From Rhodoferax sp. (GTDB taxonomy: Bacteria > Pseudomonadota > Gammaproteobacteria > Burkholderiales > Burkholderiaceae): a stretch of 7,457 nt of DNA. A model generated the notes under the pieces. That model worked only from the letters and a program-made list of their open reading frames with translations. It ran no database searches and was not told where the DNA came from. The first letter of the stretch is position 1; every line of letters starts with the position of its first letter. A program made the position numbers and the translations under genes. Location of the stretch: assembly GCA_028292075.1 (NCBI GenBank), contig JAQGNA010000268.1, positions 1 through 7,457 on the forward strand, written 5' to 3'. Below, piece by piece: positions 1 to 7,325 of this stretch.

Positions 1-2182
1 CGGCCTGAGCGTGACGCTCGGGCTGGTGCTGATCATGCTGCTGGTGTACGAATCGGCCGGCCTGGCCGGGGCCTCCAGCGCGGCGGTGGGGGTGCTCATC
101 ACCAGCCTGCCCGACGTGCCCGCGCCGCGCCGCCGCAAGCTGGCGCAGATGCTGCCGGCGCCGCTGTTCGGCACGCCGCTGTTCATGCTGGTGCAGCTGA
201 TCCGTGACGAGGAGTTGCTGCTGGGCGTGGTGCTGGTGGCCGGCACCTTCCTGGCGGTGATGCTGATGGCCTGGGGCAAGCGTGGCGGGCCGCTCACGAT
301 CTCGGTGATCTTCTCGATGCTGTTTTCCATGGCGGCACCGGAGCCGGCGTCGCTCGAAGCGATTGCCGAGCATGGCGGCTGGTTCGCCCTGGGCGCGGCG
401 CTCTACCTGGTGTGGGGCGTGGCCACCGCCCATGCGCTGAACGGCCGGTTCAGGGCGCAGATGATCGCCGAGTGCATCCACAGCTTCGCGCAGATCCTGC
501 GCACGCAGGCGCAGCGCTTCACGCCGAACGCCGACCCGCAGGCGCTGCTGGCCACCATGCTGAACCAGCAGGCCGCCTTTGCCGACCACCTGCAGAACAC
601 CCGCGACGTGGTGCTGGAGTCGCCCACCACGCCGGCCCGCACGCGGCTGGCCGCCATGCTGCTGAGCCTGCTCGAAGCGCGCGACCACCAGCTCGCCTGC
701 GACCTCGACCTCGATACGCTGCTCGAACACGACGGCAGCACCGCCACGCTGCCGGCGCTGCAGAAGGTGCTGAACACCACGGCCCGCCAGCTGGAGAGCC
801 TGAGCCTGTCGCTGCTGCTGGGCCGCAGTCCGCAGACGATCTCGCCGATCGCCGACCTGCGGCATGCGCTCGACGGACTGTCGGCCGCGCTGCCCCCTCG
901 CCTGCCCGACCCGGCCCTGCTGCCGCCGCCGCTCACCACCAGCGCGCCCGACGCCTTTGCACTGCTGCGCAACATGGCCGACCGCATCGGCCACATCAAC
1001 GACGAGGCGGTGCACATGGCCGCCCTGGCCCGCAAGGACGCCACGCCCGAACTGGCCGCGGTGCGCACCCAGTGGCAACTGTTCGTCAGCCCCACGCGCT
1101 GGGCCTTCGCGCCGCTGCTCGGCCAGTTGAGCTGGCGCGCGCCCACGCTGCGCTACGCCCTGCGCGCCACGCTGGCGGTGGCGGTGGGCTACCTGGTGTC
1201 GCTGCACCTGCCGTGGGCGGCGCACAAGTACTGGATCCTCACGACCATCGTGGTGGTGATGCGCGGCAACCTGGCGCAAACAGTGCAACGCCGCAACCAG
1301 CGCGTGGCCGGCACCGTGCTGGGCTGCCTCGCGGTGATGGGGCTGCTGGCCACGCACCCGAGCGGGCGCACGCTGTTCCTGGCGGTGGCGCTGGGCATGG
1401 GCCTGGCGCATGCGTTCGCGCTGCGGCGCTACCTGTTGACCAGCATCTTCGCCACCACCGGCGGGCTGCTGCAGGCGCACCTGTTGCTGGTGGGCGTGGC
1501 GCCGACCTTTGCCGTGGTGGAGCGGCTGGGCGACACGCTGCTCGGCGCGGTGCTGGCGTGGTTGTTCAGCTATGTGCTGCCGGCCTGGGAACGCAGCCAG
1601 CTGCCAGGGCTGGTGCGGCGCAGCATGGAGGCGCAGAGCCAGCATGCCCGGCTGGCCATGGCGCTGGGCGAGCCCACGGAGACGTCCGACCTGCCCTGGC
1701 GCCTGGCCCGGCGCGAGGCCTACGACAGCCTTTCGGCGCTGACACTGGCCACGCAGCGCAGTCTGTCCGAGCCGAGCCAGGTGCGTCCGCCGCTGGCGCC
1801 GCTCGAGGCGGTGCAGGCGCGCAGCTACCAGTTGCTGGCGCAGCTCACGGCGATCAAGTCGATGCTGTTGCTGCGGCGCGGCCAGCTGAACATGGACGTG
1901 GCGCTGCCGGCGCTGCAGCAGGCCTCGAAGCAGATCTGCGACGAACTGGCCGAGGCCAGCGCGGCCAAAGCCGCGCCACCGAAGCAGCCCAAGCCGCCCA
2001 GCGCCGAGGAGCCGCCCATCGCCGGCCAGCCGTTCCAGCCCCGGCCCGATCCCTTGGTGGCCGCCGACCTCACGCCCTGGCTGCTGCGCCGGCTGACACT
2101 GGCCACGGCCATGGCGCGGGAGCTGAAGCAGGCGGCGACGCAGGCCCAGGCGCAGACCAAGGTGGCGCCGGCGACGGCCTAA
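1..2182 (+). CDS. FUSC-family (YccS/AaeB-like) inner-membrane protein, 5' partial
   Basis: The reading frame is open from base 2 and runs to TAA at 2180-2182, giving about 726 visible codons. The true start is probably upstream, because the sequence opens inside a hydrophobic segment; the first in-frame GTG (base 11) is unlikely to be the start. Numbering from that GTG, hydrophobic segments lie near residues 1-36, 50-64, 70-88, 93-108 and 122-140. A long polar helical region follows (about 143-380), then a second membrane block at about 382-525 and a polar tail. The second block carries the FUSC-type stretch KYWILTTIVVVMRGN (406-420) followed by a Q-R-R-N-Q-R-V-A-G-T motif (426-435). This two-block layout and the length match YccS/AaeB-like proteins (about 650-720 residues). 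The family is linked to efflux of aromatic acids (AaeB) or is uncharacterised (YccS), so substrate and function are unknown here. The tail is rich in Pro, Ala and Gln (651-690 and 704-723). The gene converges on the pxp operon and need not be functionally linked to it. Confidence 0.85.
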   Translation, partial: GLSVTLGLVLIMLLVYESAGLAGASSAAVGVLITSLPDVPAPRRRKLAQMLPAPLFGTPLFMLVQLIRDEELLLGVVLVAGTFLAVMLMAWGKRGGPLTISVIFSMLFSMAAPEPASLEAIAEHGGWFALGAALYLVWGVATAHALNGRFRAQMIAECIHSFAQILRTQAQRFTPNADPQALLATMLNQQAAFADHLQNTRDVVLESPTTPARTRLAAMLLSLLEARDHQLACDLDLDTLLEHDGSTATLPALQKVLNTTARQLESLSLSLLLGRSPQTISPIADLRHALDGLSAALPPRLPDPALLPPPLTTSAPDAFALLRNMADRIGHINDEAVHMAALARKDATPELAAVRTQWQLFVSPTRWAFAPLLGQLSWRAPTLRYALRATLAVAVGYLVSLHLPWAAHKYWILTTIVVVMRGNLAQTVQRRNQRVAGTVLGCLAVMGLLATHPSGRTLFLAVALGMGLAHAFALRRYLLTSIFATTGGLLQAHLLLVGVAPTFAVVERLGDTLLGAVLAWLFSYVLPAWERSQLPGLVRRSMEAQSQHARLAMALGEPTETSDLPWRLARREAYDSLSALTLATQRSLSEPSQVRPPLAPLEAVQARSYQLLAQLTAIKSMLLLRRGQLNMDVALPALQQASKQICDELAEASAAKAAPPKQPKPPSAEEPPIAGQPFQPRPDPLVAADLTPWLLRRLTLATAMARELKQAATQAQAQTKVAPATA

Positions 2183-2245
2183 CGCGGCACATCCCTGGGC
2201 TCCCGCACTTCTGTTGAAGGCTGAACCCTGCGACCGGCGGACGCG
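2183..2245. other. Convergent intergenic gap, no clear terminator
   Basis: This 63-bp gap separates the stop codons of two genes that face each other. I looked for a GC-rich hairpin followed by a T-run on either strand and found none that convinced me. Transcription may end by Rho, or at a structure inside the neighbouring coding ends. Confidence 0.6.
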
Positions 2246-3985
2246 TTAACCGATCGCGGCGATGCCCGCGCCAGCGGCCACGCTGGCACCCTGTTCCACC
2301 TTGAACGAGATGCGTCCGGCACGGTGCGCCGCGATCTGCATTTCCATCTTCATGGCTTCCATGGTGGCGATGGCGTCTCCCTCGGCAACCTGGTCACCGT
2401 CGGCCACTTTCCATGATTGCAGCGTACCGGTGATGGGCGCGACGACCGCGGCCGGATCGACGGCTTCGGGCGCCCCGGCCCTGGGTGCTGTGGGTGCTTC
2501 GCCGGCGGAAGCCGTCTGCAAGCCCCGCAGCAGTTCCGCGGGCAGGCCCAGCCTGACCCGGCGGCCGTCGATCTCGACGGCGGTGCGAACCAGCGGCGCG
2601 TCGGCCACCGGCGGCTCGGGGCGCACCGCCGCCGCCAGCGTGTTGGCAAAGTCAGTCTCGATCCAGCGGGTGTGGACCTTGAATTCGTCAGGCGACGTGA
2701 AGTCGGCGTGGGCCATGACCGCGCGATGAAACGGCAGCACCGAGGCCACGCCTTCGATGCGGAATTCCTTCAAGGCGCGGCGCGCCCGGGCGATGGCCTG
2801 GGCCCGCGTGGCGCCGGTGACGATGAGCTTGGCCATCAGCGAGTCGAAGCTGCCCGGCACCGTCGAGCCCGAAAAGACACCGGCGTCCACGCGGATGCCC
2901 GGGCCGGACGGCGCTTCGAACACCCGCACCGGGCCGGGCGTGGGCAGGAAGCCGCGGCCCACGTCTTCGGCGTTGATGCGAAATTCAAACGCATGGCCGC
3001 GGGTGGCCGGCGTTTCGGTGATGGACAGCGGCAAGCCATCGGCCACGCGCAGCTGCTCCACCACCAGGTCGATGCCCGAGGTTTCCTCGGTCACCGGGTG
3101 CTCGACCTGCAAGCGCGTGTTCACTTCGAGGAAGGAGATCACGCCAGAAGGGCTGAGCAGGAACTCCACCGTGCCGGCGCTGACATAGCCCGCCCTGGCG
3201 CAGATGTCGCGGGCCGATTGGTGGATGCGGTCGCGCTGGGCGTCGCTGAGGAACGGCGCGGGCGCTTCTTCCACCAGCTTCTGGTTGCGCCGCTGCAGCG
3301 AGCAGTCACGCGTGCCCAGCACCACCACGCTGCCATGCTTGTCGGCAATGACCTGGGCTTCGATATGGCGCGGGCGGTCGAGGAACTGTTCGACGAAACA
3401 CTCCCCGCGCCCAAAAGCGGTGATGGCTTCACGCACCGCCGACTCGTAGAGATCGGCCACTTCGTCCATGCGCCAGGCCACCTTCAAACCACGACCGCCG
3501 CCGCCGAAGGCCGCCTTGATGGCAATGGGCAGGCCGTGCTGCTCCGCGAAGGCCAGCACCTCCTGCGCGTTGTTCACCGTGCCCGGTGTGCCGGCCACCA
3601 GCGGTGCGCCCACCTCGAGCGCAATCTTGCGTGCCTGCACCTTGTCGCCAAGCGCTTCGATGGCGGCCGGCGGAGGGCCGATCCATTCGAGCCCGGCGCC
3701 GATGACCGCCCGCGCGAAGCCGGCGTTCTCAGACAGGAAACCGTAGCCCGGATGAACCGCGTCGGCGCCGGCGCGCGCCGCCACCGCCAGCAGCTTTTCG
3801 ATGTGGAGGTAGGTGTCGACGGAGCGTTCGCCGTCAAGGCCGTAGGCTTCGTCCGCCATGCGCACGTGCAAAGCGTCGAAGTCGCCATCGGCATAGACCG
3901 CGACCGACCTGACGCCATAGTCTGCACAGGCGCGCACGATGCGGACGGCAATCTCGCCGCGATTGGCAATGAGGACTTTTTTCAT
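2246..3985 (-). CDS. Biotin carboxylase + biotin carboxyl carrier fusion (acyl-CoA carboxylase alpha-type)
   Basis: A 579-residue protein carrying the biotin carboxylase and carrier functions of a biotin-dependent carboxylase. It charges its own biotin with bicarbonate and ATP, presumably in the cytosol. It starts [16 protein letters not shown], the standard N-terminus of biotin carboxylases; the frame stays open upstream, but that part lies over pxpC and is not family-like. The ATP-grasp glycine loop is at 157-168 (K157, then GGGGRG from 161). The catalytic stretch E287-x-N289-x-R291 is followed by QVEHPVTE (293-300). The segment QRRNQK (231-236) has Asn where E. coli AccC has His236; propionyl-CoA-type subunits also have Asn. 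After an Ala/Pro linker (about 491-514) comes a biotinyl domain (about 515-579) with the EAMKM site, biotinylated Lys 546. From memory it most resembles mycobacterial AccA3 (about 600 residues), including the HTRWIET segment (438-444). No carboxyltransferase beta subunit is visible nearby. It overlaps pxpBC by ATGA and lacks its own Shine-Dalgarno, so it is probably translated by coupling. Its substrate and transferase partner are unknown. Confidence 0.93.
   Translation of the reverse strand: MKKVLIANRGEIAVRIVRACADYGVRSVAVYADGDFDALHVRMADEAYGLDGERSVDTYLHIEKLLAVAARAGADAVHPGYGFLSENAGFARAVIGAGLEWIGPPPAAIEALGDKVQARKIALEVGAPLVAGTPGTVNNAQEVLAFAEQHGLPIAIKAAFGGGGRGLKVAWRMDEVADLYESAVREAITAFGRGECFVEQFLDRPRHIEAQVIADKHGSVVVLGTRDCSLQRRNQKLVEEAPAPFLSDAQRDRIHQSARDICARAGYVSAGTVEFLLSPSGVISFLEVNTRLQVEHPVTEETSGIDLVVEQLRVADGLPLSITETPATRGHAFEFRINAEDVGRGFLPTPGPVRVFEAPSGPGIRVDAGVFSGSTVPGSFDSLMAKLIVTGATRAQAIARARRALKEFRIEGVASVLPFHRAVMAHADFTSPDEFKVHTRWIETDFANTLAAAVRPEPPVADAPLVRTAVEIDGRRVRLGLPAELLRGLQTASAGEAPTAPRAGAPEAVDPAAVVAPITGTLQSWKVADGDQVAEGDAIATMEAMKMEMQIAAHRAGRISFKVEQGASVAAGAGIAAIG
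3982..3985 (-). promoter_or_regulatory. ATGA stop/start overlap, pxpBC to carboxylase
   Basis: On the minus strand the carboxylase ATG (3985-3983) and the pxpBC TGA (3984-3982) share the tetranucleotide ATGA. The preceding bases contain no purine-rich Shine-Dalgarno. This supports re-initiation or ribosome hand-over from pxpBC, and it fixes the carboxylase start. Confidence 0.85.
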
Positions 3986-5592
3986 GAGTTGGTGCGGCAG
4001 GCGAAAGCCTGGATCGGGTTGAAGCGCACGCTGGCGCCAATGGGAATCTGGCCTGCGCGGTCCAGATCGTAGGGAGCGACGGCAGCGATGACCGGGTAGC
4101 CGCCGGTCAGGGGGTGATCGGCCAGGAACAGCACCGGCTGTCCGCTGGGCGGCACCTGGATGGCGCCGTGGACCGTTCCTTCGCTGGGCAGTTCCGCCGG
4201 GGTGGCGCGCAGCAGCGGCGCCTGGCCGGCAAGCCGCAGGCCGACCCGGTTGGATTGCGGCGTGACCCGCCACAACTGGCCCGCCAGCAGCGCGACGGCG
4301 TCCGGCGTGAACCAGTCGGTGCGCGGGCCCATGACCACGTCCAGCACCACCACCTGCTGTGCCGATGGCAGGCCCGGTGGCGCCTGCTCGGGCGAGCCGA
4401 CGATGGCGCCACGGCGCACGGGCAGAATCGCCAACCGGTCGCGGGCCGCAATCGGCGCCGGGCCCACATGGGCCAGCGTGTCGGTGGAACAGCTGCCCAG
4501 CACCGGCGCCACGGCGAACCCGCCACGCACCGCAAGGTAGCTGCGGATGCCGGCCCGCGGCTCGCCGCGCGTGAGCGTGTCGCCGTCCGACAGGGCAATG
4601 GCTTGATGGCTCGGCAGCGAGCGGCGCACGCCCTTCGGCATGGTCAGTTCGACAGGCGCATCGGCGCCGGTGAATGCCACCACGGCGTCGCCATGGCACA
4701 GCACCTGAAAGCCGCCGTAGACGATCTCCACGCAGACGGTATTGCCGGCATTGCCCACCAGGCGATTGGCGGCACGCAGCGCGCGCTGGTCCATGGCACC
4801 GGAGGCCGACACGCCCTGCCCCGCCTGGCCAGGTCGCCCGAGGTCCTGGTACAGGGCCTGCAGCCCCGTCTTTAACACCTCCAGCGTCGCGCCGTCATAG
4901 GCCTTGGCTGGCACGGGTGCTTCGGTGGGCAGGGGCGGCTTTTCGGCGGGTGCCGTGGTTCCTTGCGCCATGTCGACGAAGCGCACGCGGAAGCCGGGCT
5001 GCAACAGGGCGGGCACTTCGCGCGCCAGGTCCCACATGGGGGTCGACGTGACGCCGATGATCTGCCAGCCGCCAGGGCTGGCCTGCGGATACACGCCACT
5101 GAACTGGCCCGCGAGTCCGACCGCTCCAGCGGGAATCCGCGTTCGCGGGGTGCTGCGGCGCGGCACGTCGAGGCCCGGATGTCCGCCGCTGAGGTAGGCA
5201 AAGCCTGGCGCAAAACCGGTAAAGGCCACCGTGTACTCGCCACCCGTGTGACGGGCGATGACCTCCGCCCGCGTGATGCCGAGCATGTGGGCCACCTCGT
5301 CCAGGTCTTCGCCGCTGTAGTCGACCGGAATCTCGATCAAGGTCGGCGTGCGCTCGACGGGGGTGTCCAGGCTGCGCTTGCCGATCGCATCGACCAGGGC
5401 GGCATGCGACACCACCGCGGGCCGGTAGCGCACCAGCAGCGTGCGCGCGGCCGGGACCAGCTCCAGCACACCGCGAACCGGCTCGGCCTGCAGCGATGCG
5501 AGCAGGGCCAGGGTTTGCGGCAGGTCGTCGAGTTCGACCAGCAGCGCGTCCAGGCTGGCAGGCAGGAACCGCATGGACCGAAGCGCCTGCAT
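3982..5592 (-). CDS. pxpB-pxpC: Fused 5-oxoprolinase subunits PxpB-PxpC (KipI-KipA / urea carboxylase CT-like)
   Basis: A 536-residue fusion of two proteins that are separate in E. coli (YbgJ, YbgK). With PxpA they form the cytosolic ATP-dependent 5-oxoprolinase, which converts L-5-oxoproline to L-glutamate. The PxpB part covers about 1-205 and shows H115, GFAPGFAYL (126-134), [13 protein letters not shown] (144-156) and SPGGWQIIG (172-180). A Pro/Ala-rich linker (about 208-232) leads to PxpC (about 235-531). PxpC shows [17 protein letters not shown] (239-255), ANRLVGN (275-281), [11 protein letters not shown] (348-358), GSCSTD (366-371), MGPRTDWF (421-428), NRVGLRL (448-454) and the segment from [12 protein letters not shown] (475-486) to LTGGYP (495-500). 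All expected blocks of both domains are present and the frame is uninterrupted. The two parts are homologous to the carboxyltransferase domain of urea carboxylase, which is why such proteins are often named 'biotin-dependent carboxyltransferase'. The start at 5592 is chosen because its ATG overlaps the pxpA stop (TGATG), with a weak GGAAG about 10 nt upstream. Met7 (5574) is an alternative where family similarity begins. Confidence 0.93.
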   Translation of the reverse strand: MQALRSMRFLPASLDALLVELDDLPQTLALLASLQAEPVRGVLELVPAARTLLVRYRPAVVSHAALVDAIGKRSLDTPVERTPTLIEIPVDYSGEDLDEVAHMLGITRAEVIARHTGGEYTVAFTGFAPGFAYLSGGHPGLDVPRRSTPRTRIPAGAVGLAGQFSGVYPQASPGGWQIIGVTSTPMWDLAREVPALLQPGFRVRFVDMAQGTTAPAEKPPLPTEAPVPAKAYDGATLEVLKTGLQALYQDLGRPGQAGQGVSASGAMDQRALRAANRLVGNAGNTVCVEIVYGGFQVLCHGDAVVAFTGADAPVELTMPKGVRRSLPSHQAIALSDGDTLTRGEPRAGIRSYLAVRGGFAVAPVLGSCSTDTLAHVGPAPIAARDRLAILPVRRGAIVGSPEQAPPGLPSAQQVVVLDVVMGPRTDWFTPDAVALLAGQLWRVTPQSNRVGLRLAGQAPLLRATPAELPSEGTVHGAIQVPPSGQPVLFLADHPLTGGYPVIAAVAPYDLDRAGQIPIGASVRFNPIQAFACRTNS

Positions 5593-5594
5593 CA
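5590..5594 (-). promoter_or_regulatory. TGATG stop/start overlap, pxpA to pxpBC
   Basis: The pxpA TGA (5594-5592) and the pxpBC ATG (5592-5590) share one base on the minus strand. The only Shine-Dalgarno candidate is GGAAG at 5607-5603, about 10 nt from the ATG. Coupled translation would help keep the subunits in proportion. Confidence 0.75.
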
Positions 5595-6359
5595 GGCGGC
5601 GGCTTCCACGAAGGAGCCGACGACGACACCCGAGCGTTCGAGCAATGCCCTGACCTCGCGCGCCATGGCGACCGAGCCCGGGCTGTCGCCGTGCACGCAG
5701 ATCGATTCGGCCTCGATGGCCACGGTGCTGCCGTCCCTCGCGGTGATCACCCCTTCGGTCGCCAGCCGCAGCATGCGCGCGGCCACCTCTTGGGGATCGT
5801 GCAGCACGGCGCCTTTTTCGCGGCGCGACACCAGGGCGCCATCGGGCATGTAGGCGCGGTCGGCGAAGGCTTCGGACACCGTGCGCAGGCCGCTGGCGCG
5901 GGCCCAACCGATGAGCGGCGAGCCGGCCAGCGCAACGAGGTAGAGAGAAGGGTCGACCGCCAGGATGCCCGCGATCACGTCGCGCGCCTGGCGCTCGTCG
6001 TGGGCGATGGTGTTGTACAGGGCGCCGTGCGGCTTGACATAGCGCACCGTGGTGCCGGCCGCCGTGGCCAGGCCCTTGAGCGCACCGATCTGGTAGATCA
6101 CTTCGGCCACCAGGTCGGCGCTGGCGACGTCCATGTTGCGCCGGCCGAAGCCGGCCAGGTCGTTGTAGGCGACGTGGGCGCCCACCACCACGCCCAGCTC
6201 GCTGGCGCGGCGCAGCGTTTGCAGGATGCCGGCCGCATCGCCGGCATGGTAGCCACAGGCCACGTTGGCGCTGCTGACGATACCGAGCATGGCGTCGTCG
6301 TCTCCCATGCGCCATGCGCCGAGGCTTTCGCCCAGGTCACTGTTCAAGTCCATTTTCAT
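5592..6359 (-). CDS. pxpA: 5-oxoprolinase subunit PxpA (LamB/YcsF family)
   Basis: A 255-residue cytosolic protein of the LamB/YcsF family, close to E. coli PxpA (YbgL, 244 residues). It works with PxpB and PxpC in ATP-dependent opening of 5-oxoproline to glutamate. Family hallmarks are visible in order: MDLNSDLGE (3-11), [10 protein letters not shown] (32-41), GFGRR (70-74), VKPHGALYN (108-116), EAFADRAY (163-170) with PDGALVSR (172-179), and CVHGDSP (221-227). The segment after GAH (60-62) reads VAYND where many members have P-[ST]-[FY]-P-D, so this copy belongs to a variant subgroup; D67 is kept. The start at 6359 gives MKMDLN. GAGGT at 6368-6364 ends 4 nt before it, better spaced than for Met3 (6353). 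The gene follows DUF979 after 7 nt and overlaps pxpBC by one base, as expected for an enzyme subunit between its importer and its partner subunits. Confidence 0.95.
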   Translation of the reverse strand: MKMDLNSDLGESLGAWRMGDDDAMLGIVSSANVACGYHAGDAAGILQTLRRASELGVVVGAHVAYNDLAGFGRRNMDVASADLVAEVIYQIGALKGLATAAGTTVRYVKPHGALYNTIAHDERQARDVIAGILAVDPSLYLVALAGSPLIGWARASGLRTVSEAFADRAYMPDGALVSRREKGAVLHDPQEVAARMLRLATEGVITARDGSTVAIEAESICVHGDSPGSVAMAREVRALLERSGVVVGSFVEAAA

Positions 6360-6363
6360 ATCG

Positions 6364-6368
6364 ACCTC
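6364..6368 (-). promoter_or_regulatory. pxpA: Ribosome binding site of pxpA
   Basis: GAGGT on the minus strand lies 4 nt upstream of the ATG at 6359 and overlaps the TGA stop of the DUF979 gene (6369-6367). It is the clearest Shine-Dalgarno on the enzyme side of the operon and favours the MKMDLN start over Met3. Confidence 0.7.
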
Positions 6369-7323
6369 ACAAGAACATCAGGAAGTACAGAAGGAACACA
6401 TTGCAGGCCAGCAGCGTGAGCGCCGTGGGCACCTGCGCCCGGATCACCGCATTCTTGTCGGGCAACTCGAGCAGGGCGGCGGGCACGATGTTGAAGTTGG
6501 CCGCCATGGGGGTGAGCAGCGTTCCGCAGTAGCCCGAGAGCATGCCGACGGCGGCCATTACCGCTGGATTCCCATGGTATACGCCGATCAGGATCGGCAC
6601 CCCCACGCCACCCGTCATCACCGGAAAGGCGGCGAAGCCGTTGCCCATGATGACGGTGAACAGCGCCATGCCGACCACGTAGACCAGCACCGCGAAAAAG
6701 CGGATGTCCATGTTGATGTAGCTGGTGGTGACGTGCGCGACGGCCTTGCCCACACCCGCGTCCGAGAACACCAGGCCGAGCATTCCCAGCATTTGCGGCA
6801 GCACCAGTGCCCAGCCGAGCGCGTCGGTCAGCCGGCGTGATTCGCGGATGCCCTGAACCGGCGTTTCGCCCGTGAGCTTGCAGGCCAGCGCCAGCGCCAC
6901 GACGCAGCCGATGCCCAGGCTCACCAGGGTGACGTTCTTGGGGTCGAGCAGCGGCGTGCCGCCCAGCACCAGGTGGCTCGCCGACAGCGTGCCGATCATG
7001 GTGACGACCGGAATCGCCAGCGCCGGGATGAACAGCTTGTTGCCCAGTCGTTTGGCACTTTGCAGGTACTGCTGCGGCGTGCGGGCCGGGTGGTGGCCGG
7101 TGCCGACCCCGCCGAACGCGGCGATCAGCGCCATGACGATCACGCCGACACCGGTCCAGACCGGCGGAATCAGGTCGCCCACGAGGAACACCAGCGCATA
7201 GAGCGCCCAGAAGAAGGCACTCGAATAACGCCTGGTGTGCTGGCGGTCCAACAGCGTCATGCCGGCCGTGATGGCCAGGATGATGCCGACGAGGTCATAC
7301 AGATGGCTGATGGTGAGCGTCAT
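6367..7323 (-). CDS. DUF979 membrane protein, predicted 5-oxoproline transporter subunit
   Basis: A 318-residue, very hydrophobic protein with about ten candidate membrane segments, near residues 7-25, 34-52, 56-74, 97-115, 130-150, 168-190, 205-226, 231-250, 252-275 and 298-317. It carries conserved DUF979 blocks: [19 protein letters not shown] (162-180), [15 protein letters not shown] (227-241), and [19 protein letters not shown] (260-278) followed by [12 protein letters not shown]. The start at 7323 ([10 protein letters not shown]) is chosen because the first helix begins there and AAGGGG (7338-7333) lies 9 nt upstream. The frame extends to 7407, but that part lies over the end of the upstream gene and is not family-like. 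DUF979 and DUF969 proteins occur as neighbouring genes and are named in public annotation as subunits of a 5-oxoproline transporter on the basis of co-occurrence with pxpABC. I know of no direct transport assay. Here the gene lies 2 nt after DUF969 and 7 nt before pxpA, which supports a substrate-uptake role in the inner membrane. Confidence 0.9.
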   Translation of the reverse strand: MTLTISHLYDLVGIILAITAGMTLLDRQHTRRYSSAFFWALYALVFLVGDLIPPVWTGVGVIVMALIAAFGGVGTGHHPARTPQQYLQSAKRLGNKLFIPALAIPVVTMIGTLSASHLVLGGTPLLDPKNVTLVSLGIGCVVALALACKLTGETPVQGIRESRRLTDALGWALVLPQMLGMLGLVFSDAGVGKAVAHVTTSYINMDIRFFAVLVYVVGMALFTVIMGNGFAAFPVMTGGVGVPILIGVYHGNPAVMAAVGMLSGYCGTLLTPMAANFNIVPAALLELPDKNAVIRAQVPTALTLLACNVFLLYFLMFL

Positions 7324-7325
7324 GA

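Noticed and set aside
412..2217. A 601-codon open frame on the plus strand overlapping the FUSC gene in another frame
   Set aside because: Its translation is low-complexity Ala/Arg/Gly/Pro sequence without membrane segments, while the other frame gives a proper FUSC protein.
2183..2250. Possible bidirectional terminator between the convergent genes
   Set aside because: I could find no convincing GC stem with an adjacent T-run on either strand; only short chance inverted matches are present.
3284..3286. Asn 234 in the biotin carboxylase where E. coli AccC has His236, as a sign of an inactive enzyme
   Set aside because: Propionyl-CoA-type alpha subunits commonly have Asn in this QRR-N-QK motif, and the remaining catalytic residues (K157, E287, N289, R291) are intact.
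2417..4072. A 551-codon open frame on the plus strand opposite the carboxylase gene
   Set aside because: It lies wholly antisense to a gene with clear catalytic motifs. Its translation is rich in Arg, His, Gly and Ala with no recognisable domain, as expected for an antisense frame in GC-rich DNA.
3986..4699. Upstream in-frame extension of the carboxylase (238 codons)
   Set aside because: It lies inside the pxpC coding region, and its translation is Arg/Ala-rich without similarity. The standard biotin carboxylase N-terminus begins at 3985.
5593..6315. Upstream in-frame extension of pxpBC (241 codons)
   Set aside because: It runs through pxpA in another frame and has shadow-like composition; the family N-terminus begins at 5592 or 5574.
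5496..6419. A 307-codon plus-strand frame opposite pxpA and the start of pxpBC
   Set aside because: It is antisense to pxpA, which has all its family motifs. The composition is typical of a shadow frame and it resembles no known protein.
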